Shown here: positions 50,758-60,137 of the stretch, piece by piece
Layout of the letters: every line of letters begins with the position of its first letter
Position numbering within the stretch: the first letter of the stretch is position 1
NCBI GenBank assembly: GCA_902810075.1
Contig: LR778135.1
Span: 2,542,001 to 2,606,000, forward strand
Length of the DNA: 64,000 nt
Origin: Ruminococcaceae bacterium BL-6
Lineage (GTDB): Bacteria > Bacillota > Clostridia > Oscillospirales > Acutalibacteraceae
Reading direction: 5' to 3'
The notes under the pieces: model-generated
Told to the model about the DNA's origin: nothing
The model's database searches: none
What the model saw: only the letters and a program-made list of their open reading frames with translations
Translations under genes and position numbers: made by a program

Positions 50758-50853
50758 ATGAAATTGACGGTTAACGGAGATGCCTGTCAGTTCAAAACCC
50801 TGAGCGAGTTCAAAAGCAGTATGTCAAGGGGCGGCGACGTGGAGTTTGAGTGA
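50758..50853 (+). CDS. Truncated small protein at the element border (31 aa)
   Basis: ATG at 50758 after AAAGGAGAGAGCCCT opens MKLTVNGDACQFKTLSEFKS and ends GGDVEFE at a TGA (50851-50853). The start resembles a longer clostridial protein with a G-x-V-E-F-E-W motif, so the frame is probably cut at the right end of the acquired segment, where GC content returns to the chromosomal level. Confidence 0.5.
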   Translation: MKLTVNGDACQFKTLSEFKSSMSRGGDVEFE

Positions 50854-50947
50854 CCCTGCCTGGTTGCCGCGCATCCTTCGTGCCCGCAGCTTTGCGGGAT
50901 ACATTTGTTTTTCGCGCCCGCATAGCGCCGTTGCATCTAAATCAGGC

Positions 50948-50991
50948 AAAAGGGAGGCGGGCCCGTTTTAAAACGGGCCCGCCTCCCTTTT
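50948..50991. terminator. Strong palindromic terminator downstream of prmA
   Basis: AAAAGGGAGGCGGGCCCGTTTT and its exact reverse complement, with T-runs on both strands. Confidence 0.85.
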
Positions 50992-51026
50992 CCGCTCCGC
51001 TTCAGCCCTTTTACAGGCGCTCCCTT

Positions 51027-51974
51027 TTAAGCGCTTTTGCGTTCTTCACGCCCCGGCGGAAGCGGGCGGAGGGCCATGGCGACCCAGCCTTTTTCTTCCT
51101 TCCGTTCAACTACGGAAAACCGGTTTTTAATGGCGGAAAGCACATCCTGCTCCCGGCCGTCTATGATCCCGCTGACGAGGAACACCGCCCCGGGGTTCAG
51201 GAACCGGCCGACGTCCGCCGAAAGCTCGATGACGACGTCGGCGACGATGTTGGCCGCGACGAGATCGAACGTGCCGGTCACCCGATCGGTCAGGCTCCCG
51301 CGGATCGCCGTGAACCGGTCGGAAAAGCCGTTGATCCGCGCGTTTTCCGCCGCGGTCTTCACGCCAAGCTCGTCGATGTCCACCCCGACGGCGGAACCCG
51401 CACCGAGCAGGAGCGCCGCGACGGAGAGGATGCCGCTCCCGCACCCGACATCCAGCATGGCGCAGCCGGGCGCGACGTATTGCTCCAGCAGCTCCAGGCA
51501 CATCCGCGTCGTTTCATGCGTCCCCGTGCCGAACGCGACGCCCGGCTCCAGATGGAGGACCCTGCGGTCCCCGGCCTCGTACTCGTCCTCCCAGGTCGGG
51601 CGGATGAGAAGCTTTTTCCCCACAGGCATCGGCTTGAAATATTTTTTCCAGTTGTTGATCCAGTCCTCCTCGGCGCAGTCCGAAGTGGAAATGACGTGCG
51701 CGATCCCCGCCGCGCGGTACCGCTCGCGCAGGAACGCGACGGCCTCCGCCGGGTTTTCCCCGGGCTCGAGATAAAGGTGGACCCACGCCTTCGTGCGGTC
51801 CTTTTTCAAAAGCTCCCCGTCGATCAGGTCGATATGCGCGATCTCCCGCGCCTCCTGCTCCAGGTGCGAATAATCCTCGATATAAATCCCGTGCGGCGCC
51901 GCCATCTGCGCGATGTCACCGGCGGGGCCGGCGTTTTCCGCCGCGACTTCAACCGTTACTTCCGTCCAGTCCAT
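51027..51974 (-). CDS. prmA: Ribosomal protein L11 methyltransferase
   Basis: A 315-residue protein: N-terminal L11-recognition domain (1-120, with EDYSHLEQEAREIAHIDLID), DWINNWKKYFKPMPVGKKLLIRPTWE, and the methyltransferase domain with GVAFGTGTHETTRMCLELLE, MLDVGCGSGILSVAALLLGA and VAANIVADVV (the N-I-x-A/V active loop). It trimethylates L11. The ATG at 51974 follows GAAGGAACGGT. Confidence 0.95.
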   Translation of the reverse strand: MDWTEVTVEVAAENAGPAGDIAQMAAPHGIYIEDYSHLEQEAREIAHIDLIDGELLKKDRTKAWVHLYLEPGENPAEAVAFLRERYRAAGIAHVISTSDCAEEDWINNWKKYFKPMPVGKKLLIRPTWEDEYEAGDRRVLHLEPGVAFGTGTHETTRMCLELLEQYVAPGCAMLDVGCGSGILSVAALLLGAGSAVGVDIDELGVKTAAENARINGFSDRFTAIRGSLTDRVTGTFDLVAANIVADVVIELSADVGRFLNPGAVFLVSGIIDGREQDVLSAIKNRFSVVERKEEKGWVAMALRPLPPGREERKSA

Positions 51975-52106
51975 ACCGTTCCTTCTTTCTTCTGCATTCC
52001 TGTCCATTGTACACGACGAAAAAGGAATTGTACATATTTTTCCCAAGGACCCGAATACATTTAACTGACCGCCCACGCTGATCGACAGAAAAAGGTGTTT
52101 GGTTTG

Positions 52107-53687
52107 ATGAAAAAAAGGGTCTTTGTAATAAACGCCGTTATCCTGACCGCAAGCTCCCTGCTGATGCGCATGACGAACATCGGCTACCGGGTCTTTATCA
52201 CGGAAAAAATCGGCGCGGCTGGCATGGGGCTTTATCAGCTCATCCTCTCCGTGTTCATTCTGGCCGTCACCGTCTGCACGTCGGGGATCAGCCTTGCCGT
52301 CACGCGCCTGGTGGCGGAGGCGACGGGCCGGAACGACCCCGGCTACGCCAAAAACGCGGTGAAAAAATGCGTCGCCTGTGCCCTGACGCTCAGCCTGCTA
52401 GCGGGAACTGCCCTGTTCTTTTTTGCCCCCCTGATCGCCGGGCGGCTGCTGGAAAACCCGCAGGCCGCGCTCCCGCTCCGGATTCTGGCGCCGGGGCTGC
52501 CCTTCATGGCCGTCTCCGCGTGCCTGCGCGGCTACTTCATCGCGATGCGCAGCGCCCTCCGCCCCGCCGCCGCGGACCTTCTGGAGCAGTTCAGCACCGT
52601 CGGCATCGTCGCGGCCCTCTTTTTCCGGTTCGCGCCCCAGACGCTGGAAGGCGCCTGCTGCGCCATCATGCTCGGCTCCACGGCCGGGGAGATCGCATCC
52701 TTCCTTTTTTATTTTCTGCTGTACCGGCATGACACCCGCGCGTTCCGCTCCCGCCATCCGCACGGCAAAGGCGTGCTGCGCCAGATCGTGCACATCGGCC
52801 TGCCCGCGATGACCGGCTATACGGCGCGGACCATTCTCAGCGCGATCGAAAACATCCTGATCCCCGTGGGGCTGAAAAAAAACGGGGCGAACGAGCAGAA
52901 CGCGCTGGCACAGTACGGCATCATCCAGGGCATGGTGATGCCGGTGCTGTTTTTCCCCTCGGCTTTTCTCACGGCGCTGTGCTCCCTGCTGATCCCGGAA
53001 ATGGCCGAGGCGAACGCCGCCGGAAAGAGCCGGGCGATCGAGCGCACGGCCTGCCGCGCCATGCAGATGACGCTGCTGTTCTCCTTTTTCGTCACGGGCG
53101 TCTTTTTTGCCTTTTCCCCCGACATCGGCCTGGCGTTTTACCGCAACGAACAGACCGGGACCGTCCTGCGGATCCTGGCCCCGCTCGTGCCGCTGATGTA
53201 CCTGGACAATGTGGTGGACAGCATTTTGAAGGGCCTGGATCAGCAGCTCAGCTCGCTGAAATACAATTTTTCCGATTCCGTCCTGCGCGTTCTGCTCATC
53301 TACACCCTGATCCCCGTTTACGGCCTGAAAGGATATATCGGCGTCCTGTTTTTCAGCACGATCTTCAACGCTTCCCTGAGCATCCACCGGCTGATCAAGG
53401 TGGCGAAGCTTCAGGTGGCGCCCGTGAACTGGGTGGTGAAGCCGGCGCTGTGCGCGGCGCTTTCCGTGCTTCTGGCGGCGCTTCTTTTTCACGCCCCGCT
53501 GTTCGCCGGTTTTTCCGCGATGCAGCGCGCGGCGGTTCAGGTATTGATCTCCTCGGTTTTCTATTACGCCCTTCTGCGGGCCTGCGGCAGCCTGGGCGCC
53601 GAGGATGTCCGCTGGCTCAAAAGCCTTGTGGGCCGGGATGCCCCCGCCCGGAACGGAACGATTGACAAACGCCGCCGGACTGTCTAA
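52107..53687 (+). CDS. Polysaccharide/lipid II flippase family protein (SpoVB-like)
   Basis: A 526-residue protein with about 14 hydrophobic segments of the MOP/MATE-like flippase superfamily. MKKRVFVINAVILTASSLLM, GYRVFITEKIGAAGMGLYQL and GISLAVTRLVAE are typical of SpoVB/YtgP. It probably flips an undecaprenyl-linked cell-wall or cortex precursor. It is preceded by AAAGGTG about 10 bp from the ATG; a GTG at 52095 is an alternative start. A promoter for the next gene lies at its 3' end. Confidence 0.9.
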   Translation: MKKRVFVINAVILTASSLLMRMTNIGYRVFITEKIGAAGMGLYQLILSVFILAVTVCTSGISLAVTRLVAEATGRNDPGYAKNAVKKCVACALTLSLLAGTALFFFAPLIAGRLLENPQAALPLRILAPGLPFMAVSACLRGYFIAMRSALRPAAADLLEQFSTVGIVAALFFRFAPQTLEGACCAIMLGSTAGEIASFLFYFLLYRHDTRAFRSRHPHGKGVLRQIVHIGLPAMTGYTARTILSAIENILIPVGLKKNGANEQNALAQYGIIQGMVMPVLFFPSAFLTALCSLLIPEMAEANAAGKSRAIERTACRAMQMTLLFSFFVTGVFFAFSPDIGLAFYRNEQTGTVLRILAPLVPLMYLDNVVDSILKGLDQQLSSLKYNFSDSVLRVLLIYTLIPVYGLKGYIGVLFFSTIFNASLSIHRLIKVAKLQVAPVNWVVKPALCAALSVLLAALLFHAPLFAGFSAMQRAAVQVLISSVFYYALLRACGSLGAEDVRWLKSLVGRDAPARNGTIDKRRRTV

Positions 53688-53690
53688 ACT
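53662..53690 (+). promoter_or_regulatory. Promoter overlapping the flippase 3' end
   Basis: TTGACA (53662-53667), 17-bp spacer, TAAACT (53685-53690), 39 bp before the CmpB-type gene. Confidence 0.65.
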
Positions 53691-53728
53691 TAATAGAAAA
53701 AGCAAATCAATTCAGGGGATTTTTCAGT

Positions 53729-54688
53729 ATGGAGACGTTTATCAGTCTGGTTCTTTTATTTACCATGTACAGCTTTCTGGGATGGCTGTGCGAAAGCATC
53801 TACTGTTCCATTCCGGAAAAACGGTTTATCAACCGCGGGTTCCTCAACGGCCCTTTCTGCCCGGTATACGGGTTCGGAGCCCTTCTGAACATCACGGCGC
53901 TGCTGCCGGCTTCGGGGAAGCTGCCGTTCCCGTGGGACTTTGCGTTCCTGTTTCTGGGCGGCATGATCCTGACCTCGGCGCTGGAATACGCCACCGGCTA
54001 TCTGCTGGAAAAGCTGTTCCACGCCACGTGGTGGGATTATTCCAAGCACAGATTCAACCTTCACGGGCGCATCTGCCTTCACAACTCGCTTCTGTTCGGG
54101 CTGATGTCGGTGCTCCTGATCAAAGTGATCCATCCGCTGGCCGCCGCCGCGACAGCCGCCCTTCCGTACCCGGCGGCGCCCGTGCTCGCGGGCGGGCTGA
54201 CCGTTTACTACTTCGCCGACGGCATCATCACCGTAACCAACATCCTGCAGCTCGGCGGCAAGACGCGGCAGCTTCAGCTCGTGCTCGACGAGATCCGGGA
54301 AAAGACGGCCGGCGTGAAAGACCTGAGCCTGTACACGATGGAGCAGACCCTGGACGAGCTGAGCAGCCGTGCCCAGGAGCTGAAATCGGACAGCCTGCAG
54401 AATTTCAGCCGGATGATGGACGTCCTGAAGGAAAAGGCGGATGCCACCAGGCTGGAAAGCGCGGAGAGCCTGAAGGAGTTTATCCAGAACCTGATCAACG
54501 CCGAGATCCGCGCGCGGATTTCCCTGCTGCGCAGCCGGCAGGCATATCTGGAAAAGATTCCGCACATCCACCGCCGTATCCTGAACGCGTTCCCCCAGAT
54601 GAGCTCCATCCGCTCGCCGGAATCCTTCGCGCGGCTGAAAACCGCCGCGAAAGCCGCGCGGGAAAAGGTGAAAAAGCAGGACAGATAG
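53729..54688 (+). CDS. Putative ABC transporter permease of the CmpB family
   Basis: A 319-residue protein with five hydrophobic segments (about 1-170) and the signature FLGWLCESIYCSI, KRFINRGFLNGPFCPVYGFGA, MILTSALEYATGYLLEKLFH and WWDYSKHRFNLHGRICL. A long charged helical tail (about 180-319) with coiled-coil character follows. The family is annotated as ABC permease, but no ATPase is adjacent and the function is uncertain. Confidence 0.85.
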   Translation: METFISLVLLFTMYSFLGWLCESIYCSIPEKRFINRGFLNGPFCPVYGFGALLNITALLPASGKLPFPWDFAFLFLGGMILTSALEYATGYLLEKLFHATWWDYSKHRFNLHGRICLHNSLLFGLMSVLLIKVIHPLAAAATAALPYPAAPVLAGGLTVYYFADGIITVTNILQLGGKTRQLQLVLDEIREKTAGVKDLSLYTMEQTLDELSSRAQELKSDSLQNFSRMMDVLKEKADATRLESAESLKEFIQNLINAEIRARISLLRSRQAYLEKIPHIHRRILNAFPQMSSIRSPESFARLKTAAKAAREKVKKQDR

Positions 54689-54858
54689 CTCCGCCGCGCG
54701 GCGGGGACGCCCCCCGCCTGTGCAGTCCGTCTTTTGGCATCCTTGGCTTTTCCGCCGGGATTTTTTAAACTGGGCTTGGGCCTTATTGGGAACCAATCAA
54801 AAACGAGGAACGGGGCCATCCGGCCCTTCCATAAAAATCAGCAGAAAGAGTGGAACAA

Positions 54859-56145
54859 ATGAACAGAGAAAAAAGGAAATGGAAATTTGAGACCCTTCAG
54901 CTCCATGCGGGGCAGGAAACGCCGGACCCGGCGACGGATGCCCGCGCGGTGCCGATTTACCAGACCACCTCGTATGTTTTCAGGGATTCCGAGCAGGCCG
55001 CCGCGCGGTTCGGGCTGAAGGAAAACGGCAACATTTACGGCCGCCTGACCAACCCCACCCAGAACGTCTTTGAGGAGCGCATGGCCGCGCTGGAAGGCGG
55101 CGTGGCGGCGCTCGCGACTGCTTCCGGCGCCGCGGCCGTCACCTACGCCATCCTGAACATCGCGGGGGCCGGCGACCATATCGTTTCCGCCACGACCATT
55201 TACGGCGGCACGTACAACCTGTTCGCGCACACCCTGCCCGAATACGGCATCACCGCCACCTTTGTCGACCCGGACAAAGCGGACGGCTTTGAAGAGGCGA
55301 TCCGGGACAACACCAAGGCCGTTTTCATCGAAAGCGTCGGCAACCCCAATTCCAACCTGATCGACATCGACGCCGTGGCAAAGGCCGCGCACAGCCACGG
55401 GATCCCGCTGATCGTGGACAGCACCTTCGCCACCCCGTACCTGCTGCGCCCGATCGAGCACGGCGCGGATGTGGTGGTTCATTCCGCCACCAAGTTCATC
55501 GGCGGCCACGGCACGACCCTGGGCGGCGTGATCGTGGATTCCGGAAAATTCGACTGGGCGTCTTCCGGAAAGTTCCCGAAGCTGACCGAACCGAACCCCA
55601 GCTACCACGGCATCAGCTTCACCCGCGACGTCGGCGCGGCCGCCTATGCGGCGAGAGCCCGGGCGATCCTGCTGCGCGACACCGGCGCCACGATCAGCCC
55701 GTTCAACGCGTTTCTGCTGCTTCAGGGGCTGGAAACCCTGTCCCTGCGCGTGGAGCGCCATGTGCAGAACACCCTGAAGATCGTCGACTTCCTGCACAGG
55801 CATCCCAAGGTGGAAAGGGTCAACCATCCGTCTCTGCCGGACAGCCCCTACCACAAGCTGTACGAAAAATACTTTCCGAACGGCGGCTGCTCCATTTTCA
55901 CGTTTGAAATCAAGGGCGGGGCGAAGGAAGCGACCGATTTTATCGACAGGCTCCAGATTTTCTCGCTGCTCGCAAATGTGGCGGATGTCAAATCCCTGGT
56001 GATCCATCCGGCCAGCACCACCCATTCGCAGATGAACGAAAAGGAGCTTCTGGAAAGCGGCATCAAGCCCAACACCATACGGCTTTCCATCGGGACCGAG
56101 CACGCGGACGACCTGATTTACGACCTGTCCCAGGCGCTGGAATAA
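54859..56145 (+). CDS. O-acetylhomoserine sulfhydrylase / PLP-dependent Cys/Met enzyme
   Basis: A 428-residue enzyme: [46 protein letters not shown], then a PLP Lys in [20 protein letters not shown] and [20 protein letters not shown]. These fit MetY (O-acetylhomoserine plus sulfide or methanethiol). The 170-bp upstream region has no SAM riboswitch that I can see. A strong terminator follows. The start is weakly supported (AAAGAGTGGAACAA). Confidence 0.92.
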   Translation: MNREKRKWKFETLQLHAGQETPDPATDARAVPIYQTTSYVFRDSEQAAARFGLKENGNIYGRLTNPTQNVFEERMAALEGGVAALATASGAAAVTYAILNIAGAGDHIVSATTIYGGTYNLFAHTLPEYGITATFVDPDKADGFEEAIRDNTKAVFIESVGNPNSNLIDIDAVAKAAHSHGIPLIVDSTFATPYLLRPIEHGADVVVHSATKFIGGHGTTLGGVIVDSGKFDWASSGKFPKLTEPNPSYHGISFTRDVGAAAYAARARAILLRDTGATISPFNAFLLLQGLETLSLRVERHVQNTLKIVDFLHRHPKVERVNHPSLPDSPYHKLYEKYFPNGGCSIFTFEIKGGAKEATDFIDRLQIFSLLANVADVKSLVIHPASTTHSQMNEKELLESGIKPNTIRLSIGTEHADDLIYDLSQALE

Positions 56146-56163
56146 GAAAACGTTCCTTACAAA

Positions 56164-56203
56164 CACAAAGGGCCCTGTTTTCATGAAAACAGGGCCCTTT
56201 GTG
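56164..56203. terminator. Palindromic bidirectional terminator
   Basis: CACAAAGGGCCCTGTTTTCA and its reverse complement, between the convergent metY-like and cobS genes. Confidence 0.9.
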
Positions 56204-56213
56204 ATATAAAATT

Positions 56214-56984
56214 TTATTGCGGAAGCTTTTGCGCCGCCGTGACGCCCAGAAGCATCAGGAATTCACAGACCTGAAGGAACCATCCGGCCAGGTCGCCCGT
56301 CGTGCCGCCGAACCCATGGTAAGAGACCCGGCGGTAGACGCAGAAAGCCGCCTCCGCGGCCAGAAGCGCCGCCCCGCCCAGAAGCGGCTGTACGAAAAGC
56401 AGGCCCGCGGCGCAGAGCGCAAGGTAACAGACGAGGACAAGACGGACCTGCCGCTTTGCCGCCGCATCGGAAAAAGCTGCCACCAGCCCGCTGCTTTTCG
56501 CACAGCGGAACGTCACCACCGAAAGGCCGCTCAGCGCGCGGGACAGGACAAAGCCGATCCCCAGCACGCACACGGCCTCTTTTGTCAGCCGAAGCTCCGT
56601 CCAAAGCCCGAAGGAGAGAAGGAAATAAAGCGTGCAGCCGATGACGGCGAACGCCCCTGCGTGGGAGTCCTTCAGGATCTCCAGCTTTTTTTCCGCGGGC
56701 CGGCGGGAGCAGAGCGCGTCCATCGTGTCGCAGAAGCCATCCATATGGATGCCGCCCGACACAAGCACCGGAAGAAAGACGCATACCGCCGACCTGAGAA
56801 AAACGCCGAGGCCCCAGACGACCGAAAGCTGTACCCACAAAAAGAAAAAAAGGCCGACAGCAACGCCGACCAGGGGAAAAAAGCACATGGCATATTTCAT
56901 GCTCTTGGGGCCCCATTCCGCTTTGGGAACGGGAAGGATGGAATACATGGAGAAAGCGGTGAAAAACGCCGCCAGCAGATTCAT
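56214..56984 (-). CDS. cobS: Adenosylcobinamide-GDP ribazoletransferase
   Basis: A 256-residue membrane enzyme: MNLLAAFFTAFSMYSILPVP, CFFPLVGVAVGL, the catalytic GGIHMDGFCDTMDAL then RPAEKKLEILKDSHAGAFAV, and YHGFGGTTGDLAGW near the end. It joins alpha-ribazole to adenosylcobinamide-GDP to finish the cobamide nucleotide loop. It is isolated from other cob genes, and there is no cobalamin riboswitch upstream. Confidence 0.93.
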   Translation of the reverse strand: MNLLAAFFTAFSMYSILPVPKAEWGPKSMKYAMCFFPLVGVAVGLFFFLWVQLSVVWGLGVFLRSAVCVFLPVLVSGGIHMDGFCDTMDALCSRRPAEKKLEILKDSHAGAFAVIGCTLYFLLSFGLWTELRLTKEAVCVLGIGFVLSRALSGLSVVTFRCAKSSGLVAAFSDAAAKRQVRLVLVCYLALCAAGLLFVQPLLGGAALLAAEAAFCVYRRVSYHGFGGTTGDLAGWFLQVCEFLMLLGVTAAQKLPQ

Positions 56985-57042
56985 GATCCGCGCCCCTTTC
57001 TCTCCCCCGGCGGGAAGCCGGCCTTTTCATTTTGTTCCGGTT

Positions 57043-57573
57043 TTACCGGCAAAAATGCTCCACAAAGCTGTCCATCGCGCCCTGGATGACCTCGACCGCC
57101 TCATCCGCTCCGCCGGTTTCCTTGACGGCGGTCTCTTTCTTTTCGAGCTCTTTGTAAACCTTGAAGAAATGGGACATCTCTTCAAGAATATGGCCCGGCA
57201 GCTCGCTGATGTCGGTGTACTGGTTGAAGGTAGGGTCGCTGAACGGGATGGAAATGATCTTCTGATCGTTGCGGCCGCTGTCCAGCATCGAAATCATGCC
57301 GATCGGGAAGCACCGCACCATCGTGCCCGGATCCAGCGGCTCCGAGCAGAGCACCAGAACATCCAGCGGGTCCAGGTCGTCGCCGTAGGTTCTCGGGATA
57401 AATCCGTAGTTGGCCGGGTAGTGGGTCGAAGTATAAAGGATGCGGTCCAGAATCAGCAGGCCCGTCTCCTTGTCCATTTCATACTTTTTCTTGCTCCCCT
57501 TCGGGATCTCGATGACCGCGATAAAATCTTTCGGGTTGATCCTCTTTGGGGAAATGTCACGCCAAATATTCAT
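57043..57573 (-). CDS. Inorganic pyrophosphatase, family I
   Basis: A 176-residue enzyme: FIAVIEIPKGSKKKYEMDK, LYTSTHYPANYGFIPRTYGDDLDPLDVLVL (the D-x-D-P-x-D-x-L motif, full match) and HFFKVYKELEKKE. The ATG at 57573 follows CAGGAG and overlaps the pyrI stop by 4 bp. It is the last gene of the pyrB-pyrI operon. Confidence 0.95.
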   Translation of the reverse strand: MNIWRDISPKRINPKDFIAVIEIPKGSKKKYEMDKETGLLILDRILYTSTHYPANYGFIPRTYGDDLDPLDVLVLCSEPLDPGTMVRCFPIGMISMLDSGRNDQKIISIPFSDPTFNQYTDISELPGHILEEMSHFFKVYKELEKKETAVKETGGADEAVEVIQGAMDSFVEHFCR

Positions 57574-57992
57574 GATTGAAACTCCTGTTCGCAATAAATA
57601 CAGCGGTAACGCTGCGTCTCGTCGTCGCAAAGCTGAAAAATGTGGTCGATGTTTTTTTCCACGCTGGTGATGCAGCGCGGATTTTTGCATTTGATGACAT
57701 TCTTCACGATCTTCGGCAGAACGGGACTCCGTTTTTCAACGATTTTTCCTTGGTCGATTACGTTGATAGTAATATTATGGTCGATAAAGCCGAGAATGTC
57801 AAGGTTCAGGTCGGTTTTGCCGTCGATCTTGATGATGTCCTTTTTCCCGTACTTGCTGCTGCGCGCGTTTTTGATGACGGCGACGCAGCAGTCGAGCGCG
57901 TCGAGCCCCAGCAGATTGTAGAGCTTCAGGGCCGTTCCGGCCTTGATATGGTCGATCACGATGCCTTTTTCCAGGCTGTCGATGTTCAGCAT
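57570..57992 (-). CDS. pyrI: Aspartate carbamoyltransferase regulatory chain
   Basis: A 140-residue protein: [20 protein letters not shown] then the nucleotide-binding domain ([18 protein letters not shown]), and a zinc domain with CKNPRC...CIYC. It confers CTP/ATP control on PyrB. The start lies 7 bp inside pyrB. Confidence 0.95.
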   Translation of the reverse strand: MLNIDSLEKGIVIDHIKAGTALKLYNLLGLDALDCCVAVIKNARSSKYGKKDIIKIDGKTDLNLDILGFIDHNITINVIDQGKIVEKRSPVLPKIVKNVIKCKNPRCITSVEKNIDHIFQLCDDETQRYRCIYCEQEFQS

Positions 57993-58906
57993 GCTTTCAC
58001 CCCCAGAAGCTTCATCATCAGCGCCATACGGACATACATACCGTTCTGCACCTGTTCGAAATAGGCCGCGCGCGGGTCGTCGTCGACCTCCGCCGAAATC
58101 TCGTTCACGCGGGGCAGCGGATGAAGCACCGCGAGATCGGGCTTGGCCGTCTTCATCTTCTCGGCGGTCAGGATACAGCTGTCTTTCAGCCGGATATAAT
58201 CCTCTTCGTTGAAAAAGCGCTCCTTCTGAATGCGGGTCATATAGAGGATGTCCAGCTCCGGCATGACCTCCTCCAGATTTTCCACCACGCGGCAGGGCGT
58301 GCCGCGCGACGTGACGACATCCTGCATGATATAATCGGGGACGCGCAGCTCTTCCGGGGAGATCAGCACGAACCGGATATCCCCGAACCGCACCAGCGAC
58401 TTCATCAGGGAATGCACGGTCCTGCCGAATTTCAGGTCTCCGCACAGTCCGATGGTCAGGCCGCTCAGCCTTTTCTTTTTGGAACGGATCGTCATCAGGT
58501 CGGTCAGCGTCTGAGTCGGGTGCTGATGCCCGCCGTCGCCCGCGTTGATGACCGGGATTCTGGAATACTTCGCCGCCACCCGCGGCGCGCCCTCTTTCGG
58601 GTGGCGCATGGCGCAGATATCCGCATAGCAGGAAACCACTCGGATGGTATCCGCCACGCTCTCCCCCTTGGATACCGAACTGCTGGCGGCCGAGGAGAAC
58701 CCCAGCACACTGCCGCCCATATGGAGCATGGCCCCTTCGAAGCTGAGCCTCGTTCGCGTGCTCGGCTCGTAAAACAGGGTGGCCAGGACCTTGCCGTCGC
58801 AGGCGTGGGCATAGGCCGCGCGGTTCTCCGCGATCCGGTCCGCAAGGTCGAGAAGCTCCACCGTCTCTTCCACGGAAAAGTCGAGCGGGTCAATCAGGTG
58901 CTTCAT
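57986..58906 (-). CDS. pyrB: Aspartate carbamoyltransferase catalytic chain
   Basis: A 306-residue enzyme catalysing the first committed step of pyrimidine synthesis. [61 protein letters not shown] and [11 protein letters not shown] are all present. The ATG at 58906 follows GGAGGAATTT. Transcription passes an attenuator hairpin at 58945-58976. Confidence 0.97.
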   Translation of the reverse strand: MKHLIDPLDFSVEETVELLDLADRIAENRAAYAHACDGKVLATLFYEPSTRTRLSFEGAMLHMGGSVLGFSSAASSSVSKGESVADTIRVVSCYADICAMRHPKEGAPRVAAKYSRIPVINAGDGGHQHPTQTLTDLMTIRSKKKRLSGLTIGLCGDLKFGRTVHSLMKSLVRFGDIRFVLISPEELRVPDYIMQDVVTSRGTPCRVVENLEEVMPELDILYMTRIQKERFFNEEDYIRLKDSCILTAEKMKTAKPDLAVLHPLPRVNEISAEVDDDPRAAYFEQVQNGMYVRMALMMKLLGVKAC

Positions 58907-58944
58907 AAATTCCTCCTAACATATGCTGTCCGGGCTTAAAACAA

Positions 58945-58976
58945 GCACACTTTGAAACAGCTTTTTCAAAGTGTGC
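58945..58976 (-). terminator. Attenuator hairpin in the pyrB leader
   Basis: GCACACTTTGAAA / TTTCAAAGTGTGC stem followed by TTGTTTT on the minus strand, between the promoter and pyrB. It would end transcription early when pyrimidines are plentiful. No PyrR-binding loop is obvious. Confidence 0.75.
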
Positions 58977-59006
58977 CGCAATGAAACAATTTTTTACTTG
59001 GTGAAT

Positions 59007-59035
59007 ATTATACATCCATTTCCGTCACATGTCCA
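59007..59035 (-). promoter_or_regulatory. Promoter of pyrB-pyrI-ppa
   Basis: TGGACA (59030-59035), 17-bp spacer, TATAAT (59007-59012) on the minus strand. Confidence 0.75.
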
Positions 59036-59145
59036 CGAATTTTTTCAAATTCGAAAATTTTTACGGGTTGTCGGAATTTCATAAAAGAAGCGCCCGGTTT
59101 TTGTGAAGCGTCACAAATCGTTCCGCGGGAAGCGGAACGCTCTTT

Positions 59146-59988
59146 TCAGGCGTGCTCCACCGCGTCGGCGGCGGCGGAGAGCCATTCGCCGGAAACCTTC
59201 TCCGCTTCCCCCCTGTCGCAGGCCCGCGCCGCCTCCGGGTCGATCGGAAGGCGCGAAAGGACTTTCAGGCCGTACTTTTCGGCGACCGAATCGGCGTGGC
59301 TTTCCCCGAAAACGGAAATTTTCCTTCCGCATCCGGGGCACCGGACCCAGCTCATGTTCTCCACGATGCCGAGGATCGGCACGCTCATCATCTCCGCCAT
59401 GCCGACCGCCTTGGAAACGATCATGGAGACAAGCTCCTGCGGCGACGTGACGACGACGATCCCGTCGACCGGGATGGACTGGAACACCGTGAGCGGAACG
59501 TCGCCCGTGCCGGGCGGCATGTCCACAAACAGAAAGTCGACATCCTTCCAGACGACATCCGTCCAGAACTGCCGGACTGCTCCCGCAATCAGGGGCCCGC
59601 GCCACACGACCGGCGCGCTTTCCTCATCCAGAAGGAGATTGATGGACATCACGTCGATCCCGGTGCCGGTGGAAACGGGACAGAGGCCTTTCTCGTCCCC
59701 CGTCGCCTTCTCATGGATCCCGAACATTTTCGGAATCGACGGGCCGGTGATATCCGCGTCGAGCACGGCGGTATGATACCCCCTGCGGTTCAGGAGGACG
59801 GCCAGCATACCGGCGACAAACGATTTTCCGACGCCGCCCTTTCCGCTGACCACCCCGATCACCTTCTTCACGCTGCTCGCGGGATTCGGCTTTTCCCGCA
59901 TTGACCCCGGCCCGGCCTTTCTCGACGCGCAGTCCGCCGAACACGAACCGCAGTTTCCGTTACAGGTCTCAGGAGCCTGACTCATCAT
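59146..59988 (-). CDS. Mrp/NBP35 family Fe-S cluster carrier ATPase
   Basis: A 280-residue P-loop ATPase: an N-terminal Cys cluster (CNGNCGSCSADC, as in NBP35), a deviant Walker A VVSGKGGVGKS, DADITGPSIPKMFG, DMPPGTGDVPL and a C-terminal CPGC motif for the bridging cluster. It assembles or delivers Fe-S clusters. AAGGAATG precedes the ATG. A GC-rich stem (59119-59139) follows the stop. Confidence 0.93.
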   Translation of the reverse strand: MMSQAPETCNGNCGSCSADCASRKAGPGSMREKPNPASSVKKVIGVVSGKGGVGKSFVAGMLAVLLNRRGYHTAVLDADITGPSIPKMFGIHEKATGDEKGLCPVSTGTGIDVMSINLLLDEESAPVVWRGPLIAGAVRQFWTDVVWKDVDFLFVDMPPGTGDVPLTVFQSIPVDGIVVVTSPQELVSMIVSKAVGMAEMMSVPILGIVENMSWVRCPGCGRKISVFGESHADSVAEKYGLKVLSRLPIDPEAARACDRGEAEKVSGEWLSAAADAVEHA

Positions 59989-60137
59989 AAAAACATTCCT
60001 TCCCGCGGGAAACGGCGTACGGCCGTTTCCCTTTTTATTCTTTATAATTCTTTTAATTTTTCTTTCATCGAACCGCAGAATGATGTTCTTTCAGCCGCCC
60101 GCGGCGGGAAGAAAAGCATCAAACAAGAAGCCCGCCG

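Noticed and set aside
54689-54858. SAM or T-box riboswitch upstream of the O-acetylhomoserine sulfhydrylase gene
   Set aside because: None of the conserved cores of either class is present.
56985-57042. Cobalamin riboswitch upstream of cobS
   Set aside because: The gap to ppa is only 58 bp and lacks the B12 box.
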